The notes: a model not told the origin generated them from the sequence alone. 64,000 bases of DNA from Streptomyces asiaticus (GCF_018138715.1 NZ_JAGSHX010000006.1:8990001-9054000), one strand, 5' to 3'; counted from the stretch's first letter, positions 9,457 through 17,847 are shown. A program made the numbers and translations.

Positions 9457-10488
9457 TCACAGGCCGTGGCGGCGGTCGCCCAACACCGCTTCGCAGACCC
9501 GCGACTCCACCTCCGCGGAGAACGCCACCTCGTCGCGGGCCCGGGCCGCGGCGACCGCCTGTCGGGTCTCCTCGGCGATCAGATCCGCGTTGATATGGGC
9601 GCCCGCGGTCGCGCCCGCCGCCGCGGCGGCACCCACCTGGGCGGACAGATCGGTGACATTGCCCGCGACCCACACCCCGGGCACATCGGTGCGTCCGGTC
9701 GCGTCCGACGGGATGTGCTCACCGGCGCCACTCGGATGTGCCACCGGCCGCAGCCCGATCGCCGCCAGGAAGCCGGTGCGCGCCACCATCCGGGACGCGA
9801 CGGCCAGGGCCTCGCGCTTGACCACGTCGCCATCGCGCAGGCGCACACCGACGAGACGGTCCTCGACGATCTCCAGGGACGCCACCTCGCCGTCCACCAC
9901 GCGGATGCCACGGGCGGCCATGTGCTCCGCCTCCTCGCCGGTCGGCACCGGCGAAGTGTGGGAGAAGAAGGTGACGTCGTCGCTCCACTGCCGGAAGAGC
10001 ATCGCCTGGTGCACCGACAGCGGCCCGCTCCCCAGGACGCCGATGGCCTGGTCGCGGATCTCCCAGCCGTGGCAGTACGGACAGTGCACCACATCCCGGC
10101 CCCACCGGGACCGCAGCCCGGGGACGTCCGGCAACTCGTCGACCAGCCCGGTGGCCAGCAGCAGCCGGAGTGCGCGGACGCTCCGGCCGTCGGTCAGGGT
10201 CACCTGGAACCCGGACTCCTCCCGGGCCACGGTGCCCACCTCGCCGGACACCACCTGACCGCCGTAGGCGCGGACCTCGGCCCGGCCCCGCTCCACCAGC
10301 TCGGCCGGGGGGATCCCGTCCCGGGCCAGCAGTCCGTGCACCCCCGAGGCCGGGGCGTTGCGCGGGGCGCCCGCGTCGATCACGACCACCGAGCGCCGCG
10401 CCCGGGCCAGCATCAGCGCCCCGCTCAGCCCCGCGGCGCCGCCGCCGATCACCACCACGTCGTAGGCGTTCTCCAGCTCATCGGTCAC
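9457..10488 (-). CDS. NAD(P)/FAD-dependent oxidoreductase, thioredoxin-reductase-like
   Basis: A 343-residue flavoprotein from GTG 10488, chosen because a GGAGG site lies 8 bases upstream. The N-terminal FAD-binding fold is DVVVIGGGAAGLSGAL. A CPYC motif (HCPYCHGWE) occupies the place of the thioredoxin reductase CATC redox pair. It is followed by a second dinucleotide-binding segment (GVLGSGPLSVHQ) and the C-terminal FAD motif GVWVAGNVTD. Length and order match the Streptomyces group of TrxR-like enzymes that act in secondary metabolism or detoxification. No thioredoxin gene is adjacent, so the substrate is unknown. It converges on the protease gene. Confidence 0.88.
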   Translation of the reverse strand: MTDELENAYDVVVIGGGAAGLSGALMLARARRSVVVIDAGAPRNAPASGVHGLLARDGIPPAELVERGRAEVRAYGGQVVSGEVGTVAREESGFQVTLTDGRSVRALRLLLATGLVDELPDVPGLRSRWGRDVVHCPYCHGWEIRDQAIGVLGSGPLSVHQAMLFRQWSDDVTFFSHTSPVPTGEEAEHMAARGIRVVDGEVASLEIVEDRLVGVRLRDGDVVKREALAVASRMVARTGFLAAIGLRPVAHPSGAGEHIPSDATGRTDVPGVWVAGNVTDLSAQVGAAAAAGATAGAHINADLIAEETRQAVAAARARDEVAFSAEVESRVCEAVLGDRRHGL

Positions 10489-10588
10489 CTTGACCACCTC
10501 CACGGTCCACCCTGCGAGCCTGCCCTGGAGCGGGGCAAACCAGCTTGCCAAGGTGGCAAACGGCGGCCGGTGACTCGGACCCGTCGGC

Positions 10589-12079
10589 TCAGGTGGCGGA
10601 TGTGGTGGTGCCGCGTCGGCGGGCGATCTCGCCCATGAGGATGTCGACGGCCAGGAAGGCGGCGAGCGGGATGCCGAGCAGGGGCAGGTAGTAGCCGATC
10701 ACGGCGATGACCGTGGCCAGGGGGAGGAGGACATACACCGGCACCCGTCGCCACGCGCCGCGCGGGATCGGGCGCCCGAACGCGGAGGCGCGGCCGCGCT
10801 GCCACCACATGCGGTAGCCCCAGACGATCAGGAGGATCAGCGTGAGCGCGAGAGCGGCCAGAGCGATCTGGTTGACGAGGCCGAAGAGGTTTCCGGTGTG
10901 GAGGTCGATGCCCCAGCGGGTGAGCTTGGCGAGCACCGGATAGTCGGCGAACCGCTGGACGTCGGTCACCTCGCCCGTGGCCGGATCGATGGCCACCGAG
11001 TCCTGCTTCTCGGGCCAGCTGCGCTGGATCTGGCTGACGACATACGCACTGCCCGGCTCGGCGGGCGGCACGATCTCGACGGGGTCGTCCAGGTCCTTGG
11101 CGCGGGCGGCCCGCAGAACGGTGTCCAGGCCCACATCGGCGGTGTGCCCGGCCTTCTCGTCCGTACCGCCCATGTCCATCCCCGGCATCGAGCCGGAGCC
11201 CATGTGGTGTCCGGCGTGTTCGCCACCGCCGACGGTGGCCGAAACGGTCGGGGTGGTCTGGCCGATGGCGGTGCGCAGGTCCTCCACATGGGCACCCGCG
11301 TAGGTGGACCAGGTCAGACCGGTGGCGGACAGGAACACCAGCCCCAGCGCCACCCACAGCCCGGCCGCGCCGTGGAAGGACATGGTGCGCCTGCGGCCGG
11401 TGGCGGCGCGCTCGGGCAGGGCGACCGCCCGCAGCGTGCGCTTCTTACGGCGACGGCTGAGCCAGAGCACCACACCACCGAGCGCGATGACCCACAGCCA
11501 GCTGGCGGCGAGTTCGCTGTAGAGGCGGCCGGTCTGCCCGAGATGCAGATCGCGGTGGAATTCATCGATCCAGGTACGCAGCGGAAGGGCGCCGCTGGAG
11601 CCGTACTGCTCCAGCGCCCCGCACACCTTCCCGGTGTACGGGTCGACGAAGACGGCCAGCGTGTGGTCGGGATCGACACCCTTGACGCCGGAGAGCAGCA
11701 CCCGGGTGGTGGCGCCGTCCTCGGGGGAGGGGCGTACGGCGCTGATCTCACCCTCCGGGTGGGCCTTGCGTGCGGCTGCCACCTGCTGGGAGACGGGCAG
11801 TTCGCGATCGCCCACGGGGACGCGCAGCTCATGTCCGTAGACCAGCTTCTCGGCCTGGAACGATCCGGCGTACAGCAGCCCGGTCACGGCCGCGACCAGC
11901 AGGAACGGCGCGACCAGTGCGCCCGCGTAGAAGTGCAGCCGCAGCACCAGCGGCCGCAGGGCGGCCCATACGGAGCCACCCGGCCCGGCCCCGCCGGGTC
12001 CGGTGGGGGAGTACTGCTCCTTGCCGGCGGCATCGTCCGGGGAGTCGCCCGTGGCCGGGGCGAGGGGTTCAGCGGACAT
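10589..12079 (-). CDS. PepSY-associated membrane protein with Met/His-rich loop
   Basis: A 496-residue protein from ATG 12079, preceded by AGGAG. It has four predicted transmembrane helices: after residue 45 (LRLHFYAGALVAPFLLVAA), near SWLWVIALGGVVLWLS, near GLWVALGLVFLSATGL and a C-terminal pair around LALTLILLIVWG/VYVLLPLATVIAVIG. Two PepSY-like extracytoplasmic segments are present (YTGKVCGALEQ; IDPATGEVTDV). The PepSY_TM family is often linked to iron or copper handling and to ferric-siderophore reduction. A loop near residues 285-320 contains EHAGHHMGSGSMPGMDMGG, which would suit Cu or Ag binding. A divergent gene also encodes a Met/His-rich membrane protein, so a shared metal role is likely but unproven. 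Confidence 0.85.
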   Translation of the reverse strand: MSAEPLAPATGDSPDDAAGKEQYSPTGPGGAGPGGSVWAALRPLVLRLHFYAGALVAPFLLVAAVTGLLYAGSFQAEKLVYGHELRVPVGDRELPVSQQVAAARKAHPEGEISAVRPSPEDGATTRVLLSGVKGVDPDHTLAVFVDPYTGKVCGALEQYGSSGALPLRTWIDEFHRDLHLGQTGRLYSELAASWLWVIALGGVVLWLSRRRKKRTLRAVALPERAATGRRRTMSFHGAAGLWVALGLVFLSATGLTWSTYAGAHVEDLRTAIGQTTPTVSATVGGGEHAGHHMGSGSMPGMDMGGTDEKAGHTADVGLDTVLRAARAKDLDDPVEIVPPAEPGSAYVVSQIQRSWPEKQDSVAIDPATGEVTDVQRFADYPVLAKLTRWGIDLHTGNLFGLVNQIALAALALTLILLIVWGYRMWWQRGRASAFGRPIPRGAWRRVPVYVLLPLATVIAVIGYYLPLLGIPLAAFLAVDILMGEIARRRGTTTSAT

Positions 12080-12181
12080 GGACGACTCCTGGTTCGGGGG
12101 CGACGGCGGGAGGCGGCCGCATTGCTGGCAGCGCCGGTTGAGTCGTCGGAGGAACACATGGATGAGTTCCGGGCATCTTCT

Positions 12182-12195
12182 GTGAGCTGGCTCAC
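12182..12195. promoter_or_regulatory. Perfect palindrome GTGAGC-TG-GCTCAC in the divergent promoter region
   Basis: Six-base arms with a two-base spacer lie between the PepSY gene (start 12079, minus) and the unknown membrane protein gene (plus). Position and symmetry suggest an operator. No regulator is assigned. Confidence 0.4.
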
Positions 12196-12229
12196 GGAGG
12201 CCAGGTGGCGGCGGTTCACGGCCACGCTT

Positions 12230-12243
12230 ATCACCCGCGTGAT
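12230..12243. promoter_or_regulatory. Inverted repeat ATCAC-CCGC-GTGAT in the divergent promoter region
   Basis: Five-base arms around a four-base centre. It overlaps an in-frame ATG at 12242, which argues that translation of the downstream gene begins later (12287 or 12296). A possible operator shared by the two divergent genes. Confidence 0.35.
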
Positions 12244-12286
12244 GAAGATTGAGCCACCGTCACGCACGCCGACGGCGGCTGGCACC

Positions 12287-12991
12287 ATGGCTGCCATGTC
12301 CGCCGGGCCACCCTTCCGCCTCGCACGAGCCGCCGTGTTCGCGGCGGTGTGCGTCGTGGTGACGGCGCTCGGACACACGCTGATGTCCGGTGACACCCTG
12401 CCGGTGTGGGCCGTGGCCGCCGCGTTCGCCGGGACGACGGCCGCCGCGTGGTGGGTCACCGGGCGCGAGCGCGGTGCGCTGGTCGTGACCGGTGCGACGG
12501 TGGTCGCGCAACTCGGTCTGCACATGGCGTTCCGGTTCGCGGAGGCGACAGCCGCTCCCGTGGCGGGAGGCGCCACGGGCGGCGGGCGGCCGGGAATGCG
12601 GGACATGGGCGCCGCCCCGATGAGCGGCGCCGCCATGGGCCATATGCACCATGGCGCGGACCCGATGTCCGCCACCGCGCCGTCCATGGGCCATCTGTCG
12701 TGGCCCTGGGCGGGTCCGGGCGGGCCGGGCATGGCCACGGCCCACCTTCTCGCCGCGCTGATCTGCGGATGGTGGCTGTGGCGCGGTGAGCGGGCCGTGT
12801 TCCGGCTCGGCCGTGCGCTCGCGGCCCTGCTGTTCGTCCCGCTCGTCCTCGCCCTGCGCATCCTGGGCGCGGATGCCACTCCGCTGCCCGCGTGGCCGTC
12901 CGCACCGGCCGTCGCCCGCCAGTTGCGCGGAGTCCTGCTACGGCACGTCATCCTCCGCAGAGGGCCACCGGCGCGGTTCGCCGTCTGCTGA
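12287..12991 (+). CDS. Unknown membrane protein with Met/His-rich loop
   Basis: About 234 residues from ATG 12287; 12242 and 12296 are alternatives and no strong ribosome binding site decides. Four hydrophobic helices are visible: LARAAVFAAVCVVVTALG, VWAVAAAFAGTTAAAWWV, MATAHLLAALICGWWLW and ALAALLFVPLVLALRIL. Between helices 3 and 4 of the sequence order lies a loop with MGHMHHGADPMS and several more Met and His residues, the type of segment that binds copper or silver. The C-terminus is short and basic. I recognise no characterised family. It is divergent from the PepSY gene and lies upstream of an ECF sigma factor in the same orientation. Confidence 0.7.
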   Translation: MAAMSAGPPFRLARAAVFAAVCVVVTALGHTLMSGDTLPVWAVAAAFAGTTAAAWWVTGRERGALVVTGATVVAQLGLHMAFRFAEATAAPVAGGATGGGRPGMRDMGAAPMSGAAMGHMHHGADPMSATAPSMGHLSWPWAGPGGPGMATAHLLAALICGWWLWRGERAVFRLGRALAALLFVPLVLALRILGADATPLPAWPSAPAVARQLRGVLLRHVILRRGPPARFAVC

Positions 12992-13014
12992 ACCGCCCGT
13001 CCTTCCCCTGCTCC

Positions 13015-13118
13015 GATGTGGGGTCCGCCCCGGTCTGGGGTCTGCCCCGGTCTGGGGTCTGCCCCATGTGGGGCCCTGACGCGATGTGGGGCCCTGATCA
13101 GGTCTGAGGGCACCGCCC
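13015..13118. repeat. Six degenerate 17-18 nt tandem repeats
   Basis: Units such as GGTCTGGGGTCTGCCCC (two exact copies, at 13032 and 13049) and GATGTGGGGCCCTGA variants recur head to tail between the membrane protein gene and the sigma factor gene. Each unit can form a small GGGG/CCCC hairpin, so the array may attenuate or terminate transcription. No coding sequence covers it. Confidence 0.75.
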
Positions 13119-13280
13119 CGATTCGGGGTGAGCGCCGGTGACGGGCGGAGTAACCGGCGCCTGTCCGGCGTCGGCCCCATCCGTCGGTACCGCCTGCCCC
13201 TCGCCGCCCCGCCGCGTCCTCGCGAGCCTCGGTGGCGCATGCCGGTGTGCCGTCCACCGCCTTCCGAAGGACGTTTGACG

Positions 13281-13934
13281 ATGCCTTCCCCTACGCTGTC
13301 CGCCGCGCCGAGAAGAGCCGTGCAGCCCGTGCCCGTGCACGGGCACGGCTTCGCCACCGCGGCGAACGACCGCGAGGTCACCGAATGGGCGCTGGCCGCT
13401 CGTGACGGCGACCGTGACGCGGTCGACCACTTCATCCGCGCCACCTACCGCGATGTGCGCCGCTTCGTACTCCACCTCAGCGCCGATCCCCACGGCTGTG
13501 AGGACCTCGCCCAGGAGACGTATCTGCGGGCGCTGACCGGGCTGTCGCGCTTCGCGGGCCGCTCGTCGGCCCGGACGTGGCTGCTGTCGATCGCCCGCCG
13601 TGTGGTCGTCGACCGCTACCGCATGGCCGCCGCCCGTCCCCGCACCCTGGACGCGGAAGACTGGCAGGAGGTGGCCGAACGGGCGCAGCCCATCGGGCTC
13701 CCCGGGTTCGACGAGGGGGTCGCCCTCATGGATCTGCTGGCGGCGCTCGCCCCGGCCCGCCGTGAGATGTTCCTCCTGACCAAGGTGCTCGGCCTGCCGT
13801 ACGCGGACGCCGCCACCGCCACCGGCTGCCCCATCGGCACCGTACGTTCCCGTGTGGCCCGCGCCCGCGAGGACATCAACGCACTGCTGGCCGCGGCGGA
13901 AAAGGCCGCGGACCCTGTGCGGTTGGCGGGCTGA
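13281..13934 (+). CDS. ECF-type RNA polymerase sigma factor
   Basis: A 217-residue protein from ATG 13281 with an AAGGACG site. After a variable N-terminus, region 2 is recognisable (RDGDRDAVDHFIRATYRDVRRFV, then CEDLAQETYLRALTGLSRFAG and WLLSIARRVVVDRYR). Region 4 follows with ALAPARREMFLLTKVLGLPYADAATATGCPIGTVRSRVARAR, including the helix-turn-helix. This is the standard small group 4 sigma factor. No anti-sigma gene follows: the next gene is convergent, so control must differ from the common sigma/anti-sigma pair. The upstream Met/His-rich membrane protein might act as sensor; that is speculation. Confidence 0.93.
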   Translation: MPSPTLSAAPRRAVQPVPVHGHGFATAANDREVTEWALAARDGDRDAVDHFIRATYRDVRRFVLHLSADPHGCEDLAQETYLRALTGLSRFAGRSSARTWLLSIARRVVVDRYRMAAARPRTLDAEDWQEVAERAQPIGLPGFDEGVALMDLLAALAPARREMFLLTKVLGLPYADAATATGCPIGTVRSRVARAREDINALLAAAEKAADPVRLAG

Positions 13935-13991
13935 GCCCAAGCGATGACGCGGGGCGCGGCGGGTGGCGGCTCATCAGCGGCTGCCCGCCGT

Positions 13992-14033
13992 GTCCCGTAT
14001 GTCACCGCCTGCGCGGCTGGTGACGTACGGGAC
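13992..14033. terminator. Strong bidirectional hairpin between convergent genes
   Basis: Arms GTCCCGTATGTCACC (13992-14006) and GGTGACGTACGGGAC (14019-14033) pair over 15 positions with one G-U pair and a 12-base loop. They sit exactly between the sigma factor gene and the convergent rifM-like gene. Confidence 0.8.
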
Positions 14034-14068
14034 GCGAGTCCTGCGGAACGCGACGAGCCTCGGCGAAC

Positions 14069-14752
14069 CTAGGGAACCGTCAGCGACAGCAGTTCGGACG
14101 GCTTGTGCAGGATCACATCGGGCTCCGCCGCGAGCAGGGTCTTCTCATCGGTCTCGCCCCACATCGCGGCCACGGCGGTGATCCCGGCCCCCCGCGCGCT
14201 GGCCAGGTCGGTCACCGCGTCCCCGACCATCACGGTCCGGTCGGGGTCCGAGCCCATGACCTCCATCGCCTTCAGCACGATGTCCGGCGCGGGCTTGGGC
14301 CTGGCCACCTCGTCGGAGCCGAGGATCACATCGAACTGCCCATCAATTCCCAGGGTGTTGAGCAGCGAGCGCGCCCGCGGGCCGCTCTTCCCGGTGGCCA
14401 CCGCGAGCCGCAGTCCGCGGTGGCGCAGCTCCGACAGCAGCTCGGGCACACCGTCGAACATCTCCACCAGGTGGGCGAGCCGGTAGCTCTCGCGGACGAA
14501 CGGGCCCTCCATCTCCAGCGGAAGACCCATGATCCGCATGATGTCGGGGAAGTAGCGGCCCAGATGGCGGTTGTACTCCTCGAAGGGCGGCTCACCGTGG
14601 CCGACGACCTCGGCGTAGGCGAGGGTGAACGCCTCGCGCATCACCGCGAAGCTGTTGACGAGAACACCGTCGAGGTCGAAGACCACCGAGGTGATCGGGG
14701 CGATACCCGCGCCGGAGGGCGGGCCGTCGTGGCTGATCGGATGGCTGGTCAT
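14069..14752 (-). CDS. rifM: AHBA-cluster HAD phosphatase (RifM-like)
   Basis: A 227-residue HAD-superfamily hydrolase from ATG 14752, with GGGAG six bases upstream. Motif I is VVFDLDGVLVNS, motif II is VATGKSG, the motif III lysine is in EVARPKPAPD and motif IV is MVGDAVTDLASARGAG, so all catalytic positions are intact. The general fold is phosphoglycolate-phosphatase-like. The RifM assignment rests on its place beside the rifK- and rifL-like genes, since RifM in the rifamycin cluster is a phosphatase of this family needed for efficient AHBA formation. Its exact substrate in kanosamine formation is not settled. A repeat-rich 140-base gap separates it from rifL. Confidence 0.82.
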   Translation of the reverse strand: MTSHPISHDGPPSGAGIAPITSVVFDLDGVLVNSFAVMREAFTLAYAEVVGHGEPPFEEYNRHLGRYFPDIMRIMGLPLEMEGPFVRESYRLAHLVEMFDGVPELLSELRHRGLRLAVATGKSGPRARSLLNTLGIDGQFDVILGSDEVARPKPAPDIVLKAMEVMGSDPDRTVMVGDAVTDLASARGAGITAVAAMWGETDEKTLLAAEPDVILHKPSELLSLTVP

Positions 14753-14810
14753 TGAGCACTCCCGTAGTGCGGGCACGGCTGGTACGGCGGACCGCCGGTC
14801 CGGGTCTCGG

Positions 14811-14852
14811 ATGCGGTCCGTGGAACGCGGACCGGAAATGCGGTCCGTGGAA
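14811..14852. repeat. Direct repeat with internal inverted repeat between rifL- and rifM-like genes
   Basis: ATGCGGTCCGTGGAA occurs at 14811 and again at 14838. Between them CGGTCCG (14814-14820) and CGGACCG (14828-14834) form a 7-base hairpin. The element lies in the 140-base gap and could weaken read-through into rifM or stabilise the rifK-rifL message. Confidence 0.6.
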
Positions 14853-14891
14853 GGAAATGGCGACGGCGGAACCCAGGAGGCGGGGCGCGGT

Positions 14892-16022
14892 TCACACCGG
14901 CGCCGACTCCCGGACCTCCCGGGGGATCCGGGCCGAGGTGTAGACCCGTTCGATGGCGCCGATGGTCCGGCGGACCTCCTCGATCGCCCGCCCGCGCCCC
15001 GCCGGGTCGCGCAACTGTGCGGGAAGCATGTCGAGCTGCCGGTCGTACTCGGTGCCGATCGGTTCGGTGGGTACGGCCACCGGGCGGGTCGTACCGTCGA
15101 CGGTGCGGGTCAGGGTGGACCTCTCGAGGCGGTTCGGGCTGAATCCGAAGGTGCAGCGCAGGGTCGCGCTGCCGCCGCTGCCGTCAATCGTGACCCGGGT
15201 GGTGTCCAGCTCCTCGTGCGAGGCCCAGCTCGCGTGCAGTACGACCGAACGGCCGTCGTCGGTGATGAGGAACCCGCGCGCGGTGTCCTCGACATCGGTG
15301 GTGCCCTCGGCGGTGCCCGGGAGCGCCGGGCCGCCGTCGTCGCCGCGCCACGCGGCCCGCGAGGACCGCTGGGTGATGAAGTCGGAGGACACGGTGCCGA
15401 TGGCGTGCCGGAACGCGGCGGTGCCCAGCAGCGGAACCGCGATGTCGAACAGATGCCAGCCCAGGTCGACCAGCGCCCCGCCGCCCGCGAGTGACCGCTG
15501 GGTGAACCAGCCGCCCCGGTCGGGTACGCCGCGCGCCCGCACCCAGGCGAGTTCGACATGGCGGATATGGCCCAGCCGGGCGGCGATCCGGTACAGCCCG
15601 CTCACATCGGCGCGGTAGCGTGCCGCGCTGCCGGCCAGCAGCACCGCGCCACCGGAGCGCTCCGCGGCGGCCAGCCGCTCGGCCTCCTCCGAGGTCAGGC
15701 ACACCGGCTTCTCCAGGAACACCGGAATCCCCTTGGCCAGCAGCTCGCCGGCGACCGCGCAGTGCAGATGGTTGGGCACCGCGACCACGGCCAGATCCAC
15801 CTCGGCGGGATCGAGGTCATGGACCGCCGCCAGCACCGGTAACCGGCTCGTGCCCTCCGCCTCGGCCACGGCCGCGCGGCCGCGCTCGTCGGGATCCACC
15901 GCGGCGGTCACGGTGAAGGCGGGGTTGCGGAGGAGCCGGGGCAGCCAGATCGAGCGGGCCGCCCATCCCAGCCCCACCACGGCGGTCCGGATCGGCGTCT
16001 CGCCGATATGCGGGCCGCTCAT
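14892..16022 (-). CDS. rifL: AHBA-cluster oxidoreductase (RifL-like, Gfo/Idh/MocA family)
   Basis: A 376-residue protein with an N-terminal Rossmann fold (IRTAVVGLGWAARSIWLPRLL) and the conserved EKPVCLTSEEAERL segment typical of Gfo/Idh/MocA dehydrogenases. The GGGALVDLGWHLFDIAVPLLG region carries the His of the active site. RifL works with RifK early in the aminoshikimate pathway, where oxidation and transamination of UDP-glucose at C3 give UDP-kanosamine. ATG 16022 overlaps the rifK stop codon (ATGA), so translation is coupled to it. Assignment rests on family plus neighbour identity. Confidence 0.88.
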   Translation of the reverse strand: MSGPHIGETPIRTAVVGLGWAARSIWLPRLLRNPAFTVTAAVDPDERGRAAVAEAEGTSRLPVLAAVHDLDPAEVDLAVVAVPNHLHCAVAGELLAKGIPVFLEKPVCLTSEEAERLAAAERSGGAVLLAGSAARYRADVSGLYRIAARLGHIRHVELAWVRARGVPDRGGWFTQRSLAGGGALVDLGWHLFDIAVPLLGTAAFRHAIGTVSSDFITQRSSRAAWRGDDGGPALPGTAEGTTDVEDTARGFLITDDGRSVVLHASWASHEELDTTRVTIDGSGGSATLRCTFGFSPNRLERSTLTRTVDGTTRPVAVPTEPIGTEYDRQLDMLPAQLRDPAGRGRAIEEVRRTIGAIERVYTSARIPREVRESAPV

Positions 16023-17185
16023 GCGCCCGCGAGCACGTCGGCGACGACGGCGGCCACTTCGTGCATCTGCTCCTCGCTTCCCAGCAGCACTCGGTGGTGC
16101 AGCCATATGCAGTCGCGGGTGAGCGCCTCGGAGTGCGGGCAGCGGCGGGCGAGTTCGTCCACCGTCAGATCCGGCGCCGCGACCTCCCAGAAGGCGGCCG
16201 TACGGTAGACCGCGCGGAAGGCGACGAACGCGGGCACCCCGCGCTCGATGAGCATGTCGACGACCTTGGCGCGACGCTCCTCGGTGATGCCCGGCACCCG
16301 GAACATCGCCATGTAGTGCGGGTTGCGGTCGCCGCGGTCGTCGCGCGACTGCGGTACGACCCCGGGGATCTCGGCGAGCAGCCGGTTCAGCACCGGCCAG
16401 CGCTGCTCCCGCGTGGTGATCTGGTCCTCGAGACGGGCGAGTTGGGCGCGCAGCACCGAGGCGGAGAACTCGTTCAGCCGGAAGTTGGAGCCCGAGGTGC
16501 GGTGGAAGTAGCCGCGGTCGGTGCGCGGGCGTCCACAGCTGTGCCGGACGAAGCCCTTCTCGTACATCTCGGCGTCGGGGAAGAGCACGGCGCCACCCTC
16601 ACCCGCGGTCATCAGCTTGCCGTTCTGGAAGCTGAACGCCGCGACCGAGCCCAGCTCACCGACCCTCTTGCCGCGCCATCGCGCCCCGTGGGCGTGGGCC
16701 GCGTCCTGGATCAGCGGCACCCCCGAGTCGGCGGACAGCTTGTCCAGGGCGTCCATGTCGCACATCTGACCCGCCATGTGCACCGGCATGATCGCGCGGG
16801 TCTTCGGACCGATGGCCGCCTCGACCGCCGACGGATCGATGCAGTACGTGTCCGGGTCCACGTCCACCGGAACGGCCACCGCGCCCAGCCGCTGCGCGGC
16901 CTGCGAGGAGGAGATGAAGGTGAACGCGGGAACGATCACCTCGGAGCCGGCGCCGACGCCGAGCACCTCGAGGGCGAGCTCCAGCGCGTGTGTCCCGTTG
17001 GTGACCGCCAGGGCGTGCTCGCTGCCATGGGCCGCGGCGAACTCCGCCTCGAAGGCATCGACCTCACCGCCCCCGATGCGCCACCACTGCCCCTGATCCA
17101 GGGCCCGGATCAGGGCCTCGCGCTCCTCGTCGCCGTACTGCGGCCATGCGGGCAGCTCGGATCCCAGTCGCACATCATTGCTCAT
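16019..17185 (-). CDS. rifK: 3-amino-5-hydroxybenzoate synthase (AHBA synthase, RifK-like)
   Basis: A 388-residue PLP enzyme of the DegT/DnrJ/EryC1 fold. AHBA synthase aromatises 5-deoxy-5-amino-3-dehydroshikimate to AHBA, the starter unit of ansamycins and mitomycins. The protein follows A. mediterranei RifK closely by eye from the N-terminus: PAWPQY, EQGQWW-type DQGQWWRIGG, AVTNGTHALELAL, VIVPAFTFISSSQAAQRLG, VPLIQDAAHAHGARW. The PLP lysine lies in FSFQNGKLMTAGEGG, and RLNEFSASVLRAQLARL follows. ATG 17185 has an AGGGAGTAGGG ribosome binding site. It heads a minus-strand unit with the rifL-like gene and is divergent from the rifJ-like gene. Confidence 0.95.
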   Translation of the reverse strand: MSNDVRLGSELPAWPQYGDEEREALIRALDQGQWWRIGGGEVDAFEAEFAAAHGSEHALAVTNGTHALELALEVLGVGAGSEVIVPAFTFISSSQAAQRLGAVAVPVDVDPDTYCIDPSAVEAAIGPKTRAIMPVHMAGQMCDMDALDKLSADSGVPLIQDAAHAHGARWRGKRVGELGSVAAFSFQNGKLMTAGEGGAVLFPDAEMYEKGFVRHSCGRPRTDRGYFHRTSGSNFRLNEFSASVLRAQLARLEDQITTREQRWPVLNRLLAEIPGVVPQSRDDRGDRNPHYMAMFRVPGITEERRAKVVDMLIERGVPAFVAFRAVYRTAAFWEVAAPDLTVDELARRCPHSEALTRDCIWLHHRVLLGSEEQMHEVAAVVADVLAGA

Positions 17186-17346
17186 GATTTCCCTACTCCC
17201 TTAATGCGTTATGGAGGCAGGTCCGCGGCGGACGCATTAGCACGCTAACCGGACGGCGGGCGAAACGTCATTCCCCCTCAGGGCCCCCCTATAGCCCCCT
17301 TAAAAGCGCGGTTGACCAAACTCCCACGCCCAGGCCAAGGGTGCCG

Positions 17347-17355
17347 TGCTATAAA
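17347..17355 (+). promoter_or_regulatory. Extended -10-like element (TGC TATAAA) before the rifJ-like gene
   Basis: TGCTATAAA lies about 58 bases upstream of GTG 17413 in the divergent rifK/rifJ intergenic region (17186-17412), which is relatively AT-rich. A TTGACC at 17312 is too far for a normal -35 spacer. The element is therefore tentative. Confidence 0.35.
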
Positions 17356-17412
17356 TGGCACTTCCATGATGAGCCGCTGTAATTCAGCCGATCCCACATG
17401 GTGAGGTGCGCA

Positions 17413-17847
17413 GTGAGCAGGCTGTTGTTGGTGAACGGGCCCAATCTCGGCATCCTCGGGAAGCGCCAGCCCGAGATCTATGGCACGGATACGTTGCAGG
17501 ACATCGAGCGCTGGGTCGGAGAAGAGGTCGCGGAGCGCGGCTGGAAAGTGGATTCCTACCAGTTCGATGGCGAAGCCGAGATCATCCAAACCATTCAGGG
17601 GAACTACGACACGGTCGGCGCCATCATCAATCCGGCCGCCCTCATGATGGCCGGATGGGGTCTTAGGGACGCGCTGGCCAACTATCCGCGGCCCTGGATA
17701 GAAGTGCATCTGTCGAATGTCTGGGCCCGTGAGCAGTTCCGCCATGAGTCGGTGACCGGACCGCTGGCCGCGGGCGTCATCTTCGGGCTCGGCGCCGTGG
17801 GCTATCGGCTCGCCGCACGCGCCCTGCTCGAAAAGGTGCCGGACTGA
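17413..17847 (+). CDS. rifJ: Aminodehydroquinate dehydratase (RifJ-like, type II dehydroquinase family)
   Basis: A 144-residue protein from GTG 17413, five bases after GAGGT. The type II dehydroquinase fold is clear: LLVNGPNLGILGKRQPEIYG at the N-terminus and WIEVHLSNVWAREQFRHES near residues 100-120. The Tyr of PEIYG, the Arg of GKRQ, the His of EVHLSN and the Arg of QFRHES are kept. The loop that in primary-metabolism enzymes reads THTS or THYS is replaced by MMAG in NPAALMMAGWGLRDAL, so the general-acid His is missing at that position. In the aminoshikimate pathway this step converts amino-dehydroquinate to amino-dehydroshikimate, the RifK substrate. The setting beside rifK and rifN supports that role over shikimate synthesis. 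Confidence 0.87.
   Translation: MSRLLLVNGPNLGILGKRQPEIYGTDTLQDIERWVGEEVAERGWKVDSYQFDGEAEIIQTIQGNYDTVGAIINPAALMMAGWGLRDALANYPRPWIEVHLSNVWAREQFRHESVTGPLAAGVIFGLGAVGYRLAARALLEKVPD

Noticed and set aside
17312..17317. TTGACC as -35 box for the rifJ-like promoter
   Set aside because: The spacer to the TATAAA element at 17350 is 32 bases, too long for a sigma-70-type promoter.
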